This document shows positions 7,629-16,283 of a stretch of 64,000 nt of DNA, one piece after another; within the stretch, counting starts at the first letter, position 1, and every line of letters starts with the position of its first letter. The stretch is from Streptomyces clavuligerus (GTDB lineage: Bacteria > Actinomycetota > Actinomycetes > Streptomycetales > Streptomycetaceae): contig NZ_CP027858.1 of assembly GCF_005519465.1 (NCBI RefSeq), forward strand, positions 2,418,001 to 2,482,000, in the 5' to 3' direction. Under the pieces are notes generated by a model, which saw only the letters and a list, made by a program, of their open reading frames with translations, was not told where the DNA came from and made no database searches. The position numbers were made by a program, and so were the translations under genes.

Positions 7629-9275
7629 GTGACCGACACCCTCGGCGCCCACGCCGCCATCGATCCCGCGCCGTGGGAGGCGCTCGTCACCACGGCGCTG
7701 CTCGGCACCGACCGGCGGACCCCGCCGCCGGAGGTTCTGGCGGCGTCCCCCGCCGCCGGGGACCCCGCCGTCGCGCTGCTGGACGCGGCGGCCGTGCACA
7801 CGGTGCGCCGCAGGGCGGGACTGCTGCCTGCGGTCGCGGCGGCGCGGCCGGAGCCCGCGCCGCGCGACGACCGGCCCGCGCTGCCCGAGCCGGCGCGGCA
7901 CCGGCTGGAGCAGTTGCTCGCCGATCGCGCGGCCCCCTCGTCGGGGGGTCGCCGGGGAGTGGCCCCGGATCTGACGGAGCTGCTGCCGCAGTGGCTGAGC
8001 ACCGCCGGTGAGCAGGGGTTCCGGGCCCCGTCCGCGCTGCTGCCCGCGCTGCTGGACGCGGCCAGGGCACGCACGGACCTGCGGCCCCGGACGCTGGCGT
8101 TCGCCGGGGCGCGGGGGCTGTGGCTGGCCCGGTTCAACCCCGACTGGCGGTTCGCGCTGCGCGGCACGGCGGGCGGGGGCGCTGTGCTCCCCGAGCTGTC
8201 CGCCATGGACGAGGTCCGCGCCCTGTGGGAGGAGGGCCTGTTCACCGAGCGGGTCGCGCTGCTGGCCGCCGTACGGGCCGAGGACCCGGCCCGGGGGCTG
8301 GAGCTGCTGACGGGGACCTGGCCGACGGAGCGGGCCGAGGACCGGCTGATGTTCCTCGACACGCTGCGCACGGGGCTGTCGCCCGAGGACGAACCGTTCC
8401 TGGAGCGGACGCTGGCCGACCGCAGCCGCAATGTCCGCACGGCCGCCGCCGAACTGCTCTCCGCGCTGCCGCAGTCCGCGCTCGCCGGGCGGATGGCGCG
8501 GCGGGCCGCCTCGTGCGTCGGGCCGGACCACGGGGGCGCCGGGGCGGGGATCGCCGTCGAGGCGCCCCACGAGTGCGACGCGGACATGCAGCGCGACGGC
8601 GTGACACCCACGCCACCCACGGGGCGGGGGAAACGGTCCTGGTGGCTGGGCCAGTTGGTGGAGGCGGCTCCGCTGGCCACCTGGACCCGCCGGTTCGCGG
8701 GGCGCGCCCCGGAGGAGATCGTCGGGCTTCCGGTGGCGGACGGCTGGCGCGAGGAACTGCACGCGGCGTGGTGCCGGGCCGCGGTGCGCCAGGCAGACGC
8801 CGCCTGGTCCCGCGCGCTGCTGGGGCCGCCGGGCATACCGCCGGAGAGCGGCCCCGGCACCGCATCGCTCGCCGAGCGGGCCAGGCTCCTGGAGACCCTT
8901 CCGGCGGACGAGCGGGGCCGCTGGGTCGCGGAGTTCATCGCCGCGCACGGGCTGTCGGAGGCGTTCCAGTTGCTCGGGGTCTGTTCGGTGCCCTGGCCCG
9001 AGCCGCTGGGCCGCGCCGTCGTCGACGCGCTGGGGACGGCCCGCGCGGGGGGCAGTTACCCCTGGAGCTTCAGCGGGGTGATGGGCCTCGCCGAGCGCTG
9101 TCTGCACCCATCGGCGGCGGACCGGCTGGAACCGCTGACCGCCGATCACCCCATCGGGGCCGAGGGAGCACCGGCGGGAGCGGGCGGGTACTGGGCGGAG
9201 GCGTTCCAGCGGCTGGTCTCCACCCTGCGGCTGCGGGAGGCGATGCACCGTGAGCTGACCGGCTCCGCGCCCTGA
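7629..9275 (+). CDS. DUF5691 family protein
   Basis: A protein of about 548 residues recognisable as DUF5691, which travels with DUF5682, SWIM and MoxR/vWA genes. It is rich in helical repeats with LLxxLP-type segments (for example residues with NVRTAAAELLSALPQSALAGRM), suggesting an alpha-solenoid, HEAT-like scaffold. No catalytic motif, signal peptide or membrane span is visible. I prefer GTG 7629, five bases after GGAGG, over the in-frame ATG at 7617, which itself lies in that ribosome-binding site. It is the second gene of the plus-strand unit; the 162-base gap upstream shows no obvious promoter. Role unknown; a scaffold or substrate component of the MoxR machine is a reasonable guess. 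Confidence 0.78.
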   Translation: MTDTLGAHAAIDPAPWEALVTTALLGTDRRTPPPEVLAASPAAGDPAVALLDAAAVHTVRRRAGLLPAVAAARPEPAPRDDRPALPEPARHRLEQLLADRAAPSSGGRRGVAPDLTELLPQWLSTAGEQGFRAPSALLPALLDAARARTDLRPRTLAFAGARGLWLARFNPDWRFALRGTAGGGAVLPELSAMDEVRALWEEGLFTERVALLAAVRAEDPARGLELLTGTWPTERAEDRLMFLDTLRTGLSPEDEPFLERTLADRSRNVRTAAAELLSALPQSALAGRMARRAASCVGPDHGGAGAGIAVEAPHECDADMQRDGVTPTPPTGRGKRSWWLGQLVEAAPLATWTRRFAGRAPEEIVGLPVADGWREELHAAWCRAAVRQADAAWSRALLGPPGIPPESGPGTASLAERARLLETLPADERGRWVAEFIAAHGLSEAFQLLGVCSVPWPEPLGRAVVDALGTARAGGSYPWSFSGVMGLAERCLHPSAADRLEPLTADHPIGAEGAPAGAGGYWAEAFQRLVSTLRLREAMHRELTGSAP

Positions 9276-9361
9276 GCACCGGCCGGTCCGCCGCCCGCTC
9301 CCGGCCCCGGGCAGGGCGTCCCGCCGGGGGCAAGCAGGGGCAGGGCGTCCGGCCGGGGGCT

Positions 9362-9775
9362 TCAGGCCCCGGCCGGCTGGCGGATGTTGGCGTTCACCCA
9401 GGCCACGATCGACGCCGTGGTCGCCCCCGGGGTGAAGATCTCGGCCACGCCCAGCTCCTTCAGCGGCGGAATGTCTTCCTCCGGGATGATGCCCCCGCCG
9501 AAGACCTTGATGTCCTCCGCGTCGCGCTCCTTCAGCAGCTCGATCACCTTCGCGAACAGCGTGTTGTGGGCGCCCGAGAGGATGGACAGCCCGATCGCGT
9601 CCGCGTCCTCCTGGATGGCCGTGGTGACGATCTGCTCCGGCGTCTGGTGCAGGCCGGTGTAGATGACCTCCATCCCGGCGTCCCGCAACGCCCGGGCGAT
9701 CACCTTCGCCCCCCGGTCGTGCCCGTCGAGCCCCGGTTTGGCCACGACCACCCGAATCGGCCCCGTCACACCCAT
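9362..9775 (-). CDS. cobalamin-binding small subunit of an acyl-CoA mutase
   Basis: A 137-residue B12-binding domain protein. LDGHDRG is the DxHxxG motif whose histidine replaces dimethylbenzimidazole as lower cobalt ligand, followed by the GLSIL/SGAH and [10 protein letters not shown] elements of the Rossmann-like fold. Length and sequence match separately encoded small subunits of methylmalonyl-CoA or isobutyryl-CoA mutase (icmB-like), which carry the cofactor for a large catalytic subunit encoded elsewhere. The start at 9775 follows GGAGG by 5 bases; an in-frame GTG at 9787 overlaps that site and is less likely. Which mutase it serves cannot be told from this window. Confidence 0.85.
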   Translation of the reverse strand: MGVTGPIRVVVAKPGLDGHDRGAKVIARALRDAGMEVIYTGLHQTPEQIVTTAIQEDADAIGLSILSGAHNTLFAKVIELLKERDAEDIKVFGGGIIPEEDIPPLKELGVAEIFTPGATTASIVAWVNANIRQPAGA

Positions 9776-10121
9776 CGCTGCCTCCACACACCCGGCTCAA
9801 CCGCAAGTGAACGAACGTTATCTCCAGCATCCCGCACGGGCCTGTTTCGCAGGGAGCCCGGAGGGGGAAATCACACATGGGACATGTTCGACGGCGTCGC
9901 ATCCGCGTACGAAAGGCCCACGGGCCACGCGGCGGCGGCGCACGGGAGCCGCTTGGGACGGGTCCGTCGTGCCGTGCAGGCGTGCGGCGCGAAGAGCCGG
10001 TCCCGCCGCCGCACGGGCCCACGTCCACGCGGCGGACGGGGATCGGCGGTGCGCCGAAGGGGCCCCACAAGGAGACATGGGGGCCATCGTCGTCCTCCGT
10101 GTGTCATACGGAGGTCGGCCC
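9776..10121. other. gene-free gap between divergent mutase subunit and lipase genes
   Basis: 346 bases without a convincing gene. The short ORFs here have no domain and poor codon positions. GTGAACGAACGTTATC near 9808 contains a small AACGTT palindrome and may belong to the minus-strand promoter. The lipase ribosome-binding site GGAGG is at 10110-10114. Nothing else stands out. Confidence 0.5.
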
Positions 10122-11300
10122 ATGAAGGTTCTGCCCCGCTGCCACCGCAGAGCGAGCGCTCACGGCGGGCCCCCGGCCGACCCGGACCGCCCGACCCCCG
10201 ACGACGACTCAGGCGACTCAGGCGTTCTCGACGTCAGCACCTTCGACCTGGGCGCCTTCCACCTGGGAGCTTTCCATCTCGGCGCCTTCCACCTCGGCAC
10301 TTTCGGGCTCAGCGCTTTCGGGCTCGGCACGCTGAGTCTGGGGCCCCTCGGCCGGAGCCCCCTCGGCCTGGGCCCGGCCGGGCTCGGCCCCCTCAACCCC
10401 TGGGCGGCCCGAGGGCTGGAGAGCCTGCGCGATCTGCGGGCCCCCGCCTCGCTCCGGGCCGGTGCCCTGGAGCTGGCGATCCTCGCGGGGCATGTGCTGC
10501 TCTACCCCACCGGCCTGGCGGCCGAGCGGCCCGAGCGCGCCCCCCGCCCCCGCGACGGCGCGGCGGACGAGCCCCCGAACGGACCGGCGGACGGACGGCC
10601 GACCGGACAGCCCGGCGGCCGGGCGGACGAGGGCCGGGCCACCCCCCTCCCGGGGCGCGGCGCCCCGGACCACCCTCCCGTCGTGCTGCTGCACGGCTTC
10701 GCGGACAACCGCTCGGTCTTCGTCCTGCTGCGCCGTTCACTCTCCCGGCACGGCTGGCGCCATCTCGAATGCCTCAACCACTCCCTGCTCACCTGTGACA
10801 TACGGACGGCCGCCGTGGCGCTGGGCCACCGGATCGAAGGAATCTGCGCCCGCACCGGACACAAAGAAGTCGATATCGTCGGCCACAGCCTCGGCGGCCT
10901 GATCGCCCGCTATTACATACAGTGCCTTCACGGTGACCAGCGGGTACGCACACTGGTCACTCTCGGCACTCCGCATTCCGGCACCACAGTGGCCCCACTG
11001 GCCAGCGCCCACCCCGTCGTCCGGCAGATGCGGCCCGACTCGGAGGTCATCGAGGAGCTGCGCGGCCCGGCCCCCGGCTGCCGCACCAGGTTCGTGGGCT
11101 TCTGGAGCGACCTGGACCGGCTGATGGTCCCCGTCGAGACCGCACGGATCGAGCATCCCGATCTGAACACAGAGAATGTGCAGGTCACAGGCGTCGGACA
11201 TCTGGCGCTCCCGGTCCATCCCGCCGTCACGGCGGCCATTCGGCAGGCCCTGGAGACCACTCACCCGACCGGAGTACCGGACTCCATCTCGATCGCCTGA
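10122..11300 (+). CDS. alpha/beta-hydrolase lipase with N-terminal pentapeptide repeat
   Basis: A 392-residue lipase/esterase. The hydrolase core begins near residue 185 with VVLLHGFADN (oxyanion loop). The nucleophile is S256 in GHSLGG, with a late VGHLALP histidine. Residues 109-135 form a hydrophobic segment (ALELAILAGHVLLYPT) that could anchor it in the membrane. Before it, residues 41-90 are ten five-residue repeats of the form FxLGA/T (FDLGA, FHLGA three times in varied form, FGLSA, LSLGP), followed later by a proline/glycine/aspartate-rich linker (about 138-185). Pentapeptide repeats normally fold as a right-handed beta-helix; on a lipase this is unusual. The start at ATG 10122 follows GGAGG by 7 bases. 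Substrate unknown. Confidence 0.82.
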   Translation: MKVLPRCHRRASAHGGPPADPDRPTPDDDSGDSGVLDVSTFDLGAFHLGAFHLGAFHLGTFGLSAFGLGTLSLGPLGRSPLGLGPAGLGPLNPWAARGLESLRDLRAPASLRAGALELAILAGHVLLYPTGLAAERPERAPRPRDGAADEPPNGPADGRPTGQPGGRADEGRATPLPGRGAPDHPPVVLLHGFADNRSVFVLLRRSLSRHGWRHLECLNHSLLTCDIRTAAVALGHRIEGICARTGHKEVDIVGHSLGGLIARYYIQCLHGDQRVRTLVTLGTPHSGTTVAPLASAHPVVRQMRPDSEVIEELRGPAPGCRTRFVGFWSDLDRLMVPVETARIEHPDLNTENVQVTGVGHLALPVHPAVTAAIRQALETTHPTGVPDSISIA

Positions 11301-11577
11301 GCGACCGCCGCCCCGGGCCCGCAGGACACCGCCCGGCGGGCAACCCCAACGGCCGCAACCATTATCGAACGACTTTCGAACATAGCGCCAAAGCTGAGCG
11401 CGCGCTCCCCCGAAAGACGCTCGAATGCCCCTTTCCTGATTCGCCAAAACCCCGGGAAGATTGTCGCCGTCGCATACCGCCGGGTACAGTCGCGGCCACT
11501 GGTTCCCCTCTGGGATCTCCAACCGTTCCGCGGAACCCAGAATCCAGATCCTTGCTGCCGAGGCGAGAGAGAAGTTG

Positions 11578-13131
11578 GTGAACGACCAGCACGCCCACGC
11601 CGGGCACGTCGGCCACGACGACTACACCACCGGCAGCTTTGGCATCGATCCGCTCTTCGGTGCGTTGCCGGACGGCACGGCCGGTTACGGGGCCGGGCAC
11701 AGCGGTCAGTACGACTCCACCACCTGGGACACCGGGGCCCACCAGGGCGCCGGTTACGCGTACGACGGCTACGCCGCGCCCGAGCAGGCCGGGCAGTACC
11801 CCGCCGCGGGCTACGACGGCACCGGCCAGTGGGACGCGGCGGCATGGAACCAGGCCCAGGAAGCCGCCCCCTTCGAGGCGGTGGCGACCGCCTTCGCCTA
11901 CGACACCACCGGGCAGTGGGCAGCCGCCTCCTTCGACACCGGCGCGTACGACGCCACCGCCTGGAACTCGGACGGCGCCGCCGACCCGGCCACCGGCGCG
12001 GAGACCTCCGTACCGCATCAGTACGCCCCCGAGCAGGAGTTCACGGAGTACGGCACCGAGCAGGAGTTCGCGGAGTACGCCGCGACCCCTGGGGCCGACC
12101 TCGAAGCCGACCTCGACACCGAGTACGGGGCCGGGTACGAGCCGGACCACGACCCCGGTTACAGAGCCGTCCACGACACGGGGCTCACCGACCCCGACGA
12201 CCTCACCGACCTCGACGGTCCGGACGGTCCCCAGGCCGGCGGCGGGCGCATCGGCGACACCGCGAGCCTCCCGGTCGTCACGGACGACGACACCCACGCG
12301 TACACCCCCGAACCGGCCGCCGTCCCGGGTCCCGCCGCCGACGGGGCGCGCCCCGTCCGCCGCTCCGGAGGCAACGGCGGCCGCGGCCGCCGCCGTACGC
12401 CCGCCAAACGGTCGGCCCTGCTGACGGTCGCCGTCCCGTCCGTGTGCGTGATGGGCGTCGCGGGCATCGCCGCCGCGTCCGTCGGCAGTCTCACCGGCGG
12501 GGACGACTCCCCGAAGACCGCGGCGAAGGTGACGCCCGTCGACCCGGCGGTCACCGCCGCCAAGACCGCCGCCGCCAACAGCAGGATGGACACGCAGCTC
12601 GCGGCGCTCAGCGCCGGGGCCCGCGACTTCGGCGACCGCGCCTCCCGCACCCAGGAACGCATCGATCTGAAGGCCCGCCAGGAGGCCGACCGGAAGAAGC
12701 GCGAGGAGGAGGCGAAGCGGCGCGAGGCGCTCCGCCCCAAGTTCGCCGTTCCCGTGGAGAGCCGGGGGCTGAGCACCTACTACGGTGAGTCCGGCGTCAA
12801 CTGGATGGCGCTGCACACCGGCATCGACTTCCCGGTCCCCTATGGCACCAATGTCTTCGCCGCCACCGACGGCACCATCCGCACCCAGTACAACACCGCC
12901 TACGGCAACATGATCATCCTGACGGCGCCCGACGGGACCGAGACCTGGTACTGCCATCTGAGCAGCGCCAAGATCCGGTCCGGCGCGGTGAAGGCCGGGG
13001 ATGTCATCGGCTACGCGGGCAACTCCGGCAACTCCACCGGACCCCATCTCCACTTCGAGGTCCGCCCCGGCGGCGGCTCGACGATCGACCCGCTGGCCTG
13101 GCTCCAGAGCAAGGGCCTCGACCCCCGCTAA
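11578..13131 (+). CDS. M23 (LytM) peptidase with long acidic N-terminal tail and one membrane span
   Basis: A 517-residue cell-wall endopeptidase-type protein. The C-terminal M23 domain has HTGIDF and HLHFEVRPGG, the zinc-binding histidines of active LytM peptidases, plus HLSSAKI. Ahead of it lies a charged coiled-coil (repeated ER, DRKKREEEAKRRE), and before that one membrane span near residues 280-300 after an arginine-rich stretch. The first 250 residues are a low-complexity, Tyr/Gly/Ala/Asp-rich tail with repeated GQWDAAAW/GAYDATAW-like units, predicted to stay in the cytoplasm. The start is GTG 11578. A vegetative-type promoter TTGTCG-N18-TACAGT lies at 11461-11490, giving an 80-base leader. 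A hairpin at 13147-13178 ends the unit. Role: peptidoglycan cleavage in growth or division. Confidence 0.85.
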   Translation: MNDQHAHAGHVGHDDYTTGSFGIDPLFGALPDGTAGYGAGHSGQYDSTTWDTGAHQGAGYAYDGYAAPEQAGQYPAAGYDGTGQWDAAAWNQAQEAAPFEAVATAFAYDTTGQWAAASFDTGAYDATAWNSDGAADPATGAETSVPHQYAPEQEFTEYGTEQEFAEYAATPGADLEADLDTEYGAGYEPDHDPGYRAVHDTGLTDPDDLTDLDGPDGPQAGGGRIGDTASLPVVTDDDTHAYTPEPAAVPGPAADGARPVRRSGGNGGRGRRRTPAKRSALLTVAVPSVCVMGVAGIAAASVGSLTGGDDSPKTAAKVTPVDPAVTAAKTAAANSRMDTQLAALSAGARDFGDRASRTQERIDLKARQEADRKKREEEAKRREALRPKFAVPVESRGLSTYYGESGVNWMALHTGIDFPVPYGTNVFAATDGTIRTQYNTAYGNMIILTAPDGTETWYCHLSSAKIRSGAVKAGDVIGYAGNSGNSTGPHLHFEVRPGGGSTIDPLAWLQSKGLDPR

Positions 13132-13146
13132 CCAACCGTTCCACCC

Positions 13147-13178
13147 GTCGCCCGCCGTTCCGTCGATCGGCGGGCGAC
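13147..13178. terminator. bidirectional hairpin between M23 and pcrA genes
   Basis: GTCGCCCGCCG (13147-13157) pairs perfectly with CGGCGGGCGAC (13168-13178) across a 10-base loop. It sits between two convergent genes, so it can serve both; no U-run, as is common in this genus. Confidence 0.7.
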
Positions 13179-13195
13179 TCCGTGTCGGGCCGGTC

Positions 13196-15673
13196 TCAGA
13201 GCTTCTCCACCGGCGCGTACTTCAGCAGCAGCCGCTTGGGCTTGGGGTCCCCGAAGTCGACCGTCGCCACCGCGCCGTCCGTCCCGGCGCCGGTGACCTC
13301 CACCACGGTGCCCAGACCGAACTGGTCGTGCGTGACCCGGTCCCCGGTCGACAGGGAGATCACGGGCTTGCCCGCGCCGCCCCGTCCGGTGGCGAACCCC
13401 GCGGCGCCGCCCGCCCGGGAGCGGGAGGACGGAGCCGAGGGCAACCGGGACCCGAATCCGGCCACCGGCCCGGCGGGCGCGGCCGACGGTCCCGTACGCC
13501 GCCACTCCAGATGGCGGACGGGGATCTCCTCCAGGAAGCGCGACGGAGGGTTGTACGCGGGCTGTCCCCAGGCGCTCCGCATGGTCGAACGGGTCAGATA
13601 GAGCCGCTCGCGGGCCCGGGTGATGCCCACATACGCCAGCCGCCGCTCCTCCTCCAGTTCCTTCTTCTGGGAGAGGGCCCGCATATGCGGGAAGACGCCG
13701 TCCTCCATACCGCTCAGGAACACCACGGGGAACTCCAGCCCCTTGGCCGTGTGCAGGGTCATCAGTGTGATGACACCGGAGCCGTCCTCGTCCTCGTCGG
13801 GGATCTGGTCCGAGTCGGCGACGAGGGCGACCTGCTCCAGGAACTCCGCCAGCGTCCCGGCGCCGCCCTCGCCCTCGCCCTCGGCGCGGGCCTGCTCGAA
13901 CTCCAGCGCGACCGCCGCCAGCTCCTGAAGGTTCTCGATACGAGTCTCGTCCTGGGGGTCCGTCGACGCCTGGAGTTCCGCGAGATAGCCCGTCCGCTCC
14001 AGCACGGCCTCCAGCACCACGGCGGGACCGGCACCGGAGTCGACGATCGTGCGCAACTCCCCCATCAGCACGTTGAAGCGCTTGACGGCGTTGGCCGAGC
14101 GCGCGGCCATGCCGTACGCCTCGTCCACCCGGATCAGCGCCTGCGGGAAGGTGATCTTCTCGCGCAGGGAGAGCGCGTCGATCATCGCCTCCGCGCGCTC
14201 CCCGATGCCCCGCTTGGGGACATTGAGAATCCGCCGCAGCGGAACGCTGTCCTCCGGGTTGGCGAGGACCCGCAGATAGGCGAGGACGTCCCGGACCTCC
14301 CTGCGCTCGTAGAAGCGCACACCGCCGACGACCTTGTACGGCAGGCCCACCCGGATGAAGATCTCCTCGAAGACCCGGGACTGGGCGTTGGTGCGGTAGA
14401 AGACGGCGACATCGCCCGCCTTCACCTCGCTCGCGTCCGTCAGCCGGTCGATCTCGTCCGCGACGAACTGCGCCTCGTCGTGCTCGGTGTCGGCGACATA
14501 GCCGATGATCTGCGCGCCGTCGCCCGCGTTGGTCCACAGATTCTTGGGACGGCGGCTCTCGTTGCGCTCGATGACGGCGTTGGCGGCGGAGAGGATCGTC
14601 TGGCTGGAGCGGTAGTTCTGCTCCAGCATGACGGTCGTCGCCTCCGGGTAGTCCTCCTCGAACTGGAGGATGTTGCGGATCGTCGCGCCCCGGAAGGCAT
14701 AGATCGACTGGTCGGCGTCACCGACGACACACAGCTCGGCGGGCGGCAGATCCTCGTACCCCGGTCCGACCAGCTCGCGCACGAGGGTGTACTGGGCGTG
14801 GTTGGTGTCCTGGTACTCGTCGACGAGGACATGACGGAAACGCCGCCGGTAGTGCTCGGCGACATCCGGGAACGCCTGGAGCATATGGACGGTCGTCATG
14901 ATGATGTCGTCGAAGTCCAGGGCGTTGGCCTCGCGCAGCCGCGCCTGGTACATCCGGTACGCCTGGGCGAGCGTCTTCTCGAACCCGTCCGCGGCGCTGT
15001 CGGCGAAGCTCTCCTCGTCGATCAGCTCGTTCTTCAGGTTCGAGATCTTCGCGCTGAACGACTTCGGCGGGAACTTCTTCGGGTCCAGATCGAGATCGCG
15101 GCAGACCAGCGCCATCAGCCGCTTGGAGTCGGCGGCGTCGTAGATCGAGAACGACGAGGTGAAGCCCAGCTTCTTGGACTCGCGGCGCAGAATCCGCACA
15201 CAGGCGCTGTGGAACGTCAACACCCACATCGCCTGGGCGCGCGGGCCGACGAGCTGCTCCACGCGCTCCTTCATCTCACCGGCGGCCTTGTTGGTGAAGG
15301 TGATCGCCAGGATCTGGCCGGGGTGGACACCGCGGGTCGCCAGCAGATGGGCGATCCGATGGGTCAGGACCCGGGTCTTGCCCGAGCCCGCTCCGGCGAC
15401 GATGAGCAGCGGGGAACCGGCGTGGACCACGGCCGCGCGCTGCTGTTCGTTGAGCCCTTCGAGGAGGGACGCGGGGTCGATCACCGTGCGCGGGGCGCCG
15501 TCACGGTGGTACGCGTCTCTGGCCGGGGGCATGTCGAAGGCGCCCTGGAAGAGATCGTCCGGGATCTCCTCAGGGGCGTGTGCCTCCGAGTCCTCGTGGT
15601 CCTCGGGCGGCGGGGGGTCCTCCGGGGTGGACTGGAGGCTCGCCAGGAAGTGATCGTCAAAGAGGCTGCTCAT
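13196..15673 (-). CDS. pcrA: ATP-dependent DNA helicase PcrA/UvrD
   Basis: An 825-residue superfamily 1A helicase. Motif I is GAGSGKT at residues 94-100, preceded by the Q-motif LNEQQRAAV. Motif II appears as VLVDEYQDTN, motif III as VVGDADQSIYAFRGA, motif IV as LEQNYRSS, and motif VI as VGITRARERLYLTRS. It ends with a Tudor-like domain (GDRVTHDQFGLGTVVEV), usual in PcrA. It unwinds 3'-5' in nucleotide excision repair, mismatch-type repair and removal of RecA or stalled polymerase. The start at 15673 is only a few bases from the predicted transcription start of a perfect damage-type promoter (15683-15705). The first 70 residues are an acidic, poorly conserved extension. Confidence 0.93.
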   Translation of the reverse strand: MSSLFDDHFLASLQSTPEDPPPPEDHEDSEAHAPEEIPDDLFQGAFDMPPARDAYHRDGAPRTVIDPASLLEGLNEQQRAAVVHAGSPLLIVAGAGSGKTRVLTHRIAHLLATRGVHPGQILAITFTNKAAGEMKERVEQLVGPRAQAMWVLTFHSACVRILRRESKKLGFTSSFSIYDAADSKRLMALVCRDLDLDPKKFPPKSFSAKISNLKNELIDEESFADSAADGFEKTLAQAYRMYQARLREANALDFDDIIMTTVHMLQAFPDVAEHYRRRFRHVLVDEYQDTNHAQYTLVRELVGPGYEDLPPAELCVVGDADQSIYAFRGATIRNILQFEEDYPEATTVMLEQNYRSSQTILSAANAVIERNESRRPKNLWTNAGDGAQIIGYVADTEHDEAQFVADEIDRLTDASEVKAGDVAVFYRTNAQSRVFEEIFIRVGLPYKVVGGVRFYERREVRDVLAYLRVLANPEDSVPLRRILNVPKRGIGERAEAMIDALSLREKITFPQALIRVDEAYGMAARSANAVKRFNVLMGELRTIVDSGAGPAVVLEAVLERTGYLAELQASTDPQDETRIENLQELAAVALEFEQARAEGEGEGGAGTLAEFLEQVALVADSDQIPDEDEDGSGVITLMTLHTAKGLEFPVVFLSGMEDGVFPHMRALSQKKELEEERRLAYVGITRARERLYLTRSTMRSAWGQPAYNPPSRFLEEIPVRHLEWRRTGPSAAPAGPVAGFGSRLPSAPSSRSRAGGAAGFATGRGGAGKPVISLSTGDRVTHDQFGLGTVVEVTGAGTDGAVATVDFGDPKPKRLLLKYAPVEKL

Positions 15674-15682
15674 CGCTCTCCG

Positions 15683-15705
15683 AGTCTAGGCGCAGCCACT
15701 GACAA
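15683..15705 (-). promoter_or_regulatory. PafBC-type DNA-damage promoter of pcrA
   Basis: On the minus strand TTGTCAGTGGC, six bases, then TAGACT: an exact 11-base match to the upstream element of the RecA-independent damage promoter, exact spacing, and 4 of 6 consensus -10 bases. The start codon is 10 bases beyond the -10, so the mRNA is leaderless or nearly so. Confidence 0.8.
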
Positions 15706-15754
15706 CGCGCCGCCCCCTTACGGAATGCGCCCGGCACCGCAACGGCGAACCGCC

Positions 15755-15810
15755 CCGGGCTCCGGGCTCCGGGCTCCGGGCTCCGGGCTCCGGGCTCCGG
15801 GCTCCGGGTG
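15755..15810. repeat. heptanucleotide tandem repeat
   Basis: Seven perfect copies of CCGGGCT (15755-15803) followed by a partial copy, between the pcrA promoter and a small membrane-protein gene. The copy number is likely to vary between strains. Confidence 0.9.
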
Positions 15811-15821
15811 ATCGTGACCGC

Positions 15822-16175
15822 TCAGGTCCAAACGGTCGCGATGAAGATGTTCGCGGTCGTCAGCGCGCCGACCGCGCCGAAGAGCCCCTTCTCCACCCGC
15901 TCCTCGTCCCGCTTGACGTAGACGAGGCCGAGGACGACGACCAGCACCGCCAGCTTGATGCCGATCTTGATGTTGTTCACGGTCTGGTCGTCCGCCTGGT
16001 TGAGGCCGACCAGGGCGACACCGGTGATCAGCATCGTCAGCGCGCCGTGCAGCATGGCCGGGGTGAAGCGCGCGGTCCCGGCGCCCATCGCCTTCATCTG
16101 GGTGAGGAACCCGCCCAGCAGGGACGCGATGCCGATGATGTGCAGGGCGACGAAGACATTGATGAGTACGTCCAT
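15822..16175 (-). CDS. small four-helix membrane protein
   Basis: A 117-residue integral membrane protein with four predicted spans: near residues 2-25, 40-58, 68-86 and 98-116. The only charged cluster is VKRDEERVEK between spans 3 and 4. It has the look of a conserved Streptomyces membrane protein of unknown function. Nothing in the sequence identifies a substrate. It is monocistronic, with the heptamer repeat just past its stop codon. Confidence 0.75.
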   Translation of the reverse strand: MDVLINVFVALHIIGIASLLGGFLTQMKAMGAGTARFTPAMLHGALTMLITGVALVGLNQADDQTVNNIKIGIKLAVLVVVLGLVYVKRDEERVEKGLFGAVGALTTANIFIATVWT

Positions 16176-16283
16176 GGGGCGGAGCCTAACTCTCGCCCGC
16201 TCGCCGCCCTCAGGTCAGGTCGGCCTCACCGCACCGGGCACACCCTCCCCCCGGCCGCTGCCCCGGGGTGCATCCGAAAGAAC

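Noticed and set aside
6015..10070. Very long minus-strand open frame (1351 codons)
   Set aside because: It runs antisense to the SWIM and DUF5691 genes, is mostly Arg/Gly/Pro from shifted codons, and shows no domain; the real genes explain the openness.
9877..10125. Small ORF upstream of the lipase
   Set aside because: Arg/Gly-rich, no ribosome site, frame bias of a non-coding stretch.
11301..11577. c-di-AMP (ydaO-type) riboswitch before the M23 peptidase
   Set aside because: Wall-hydrolase genes in Streptomyces often have one, but the conserved core sequences could not be found in this leader.
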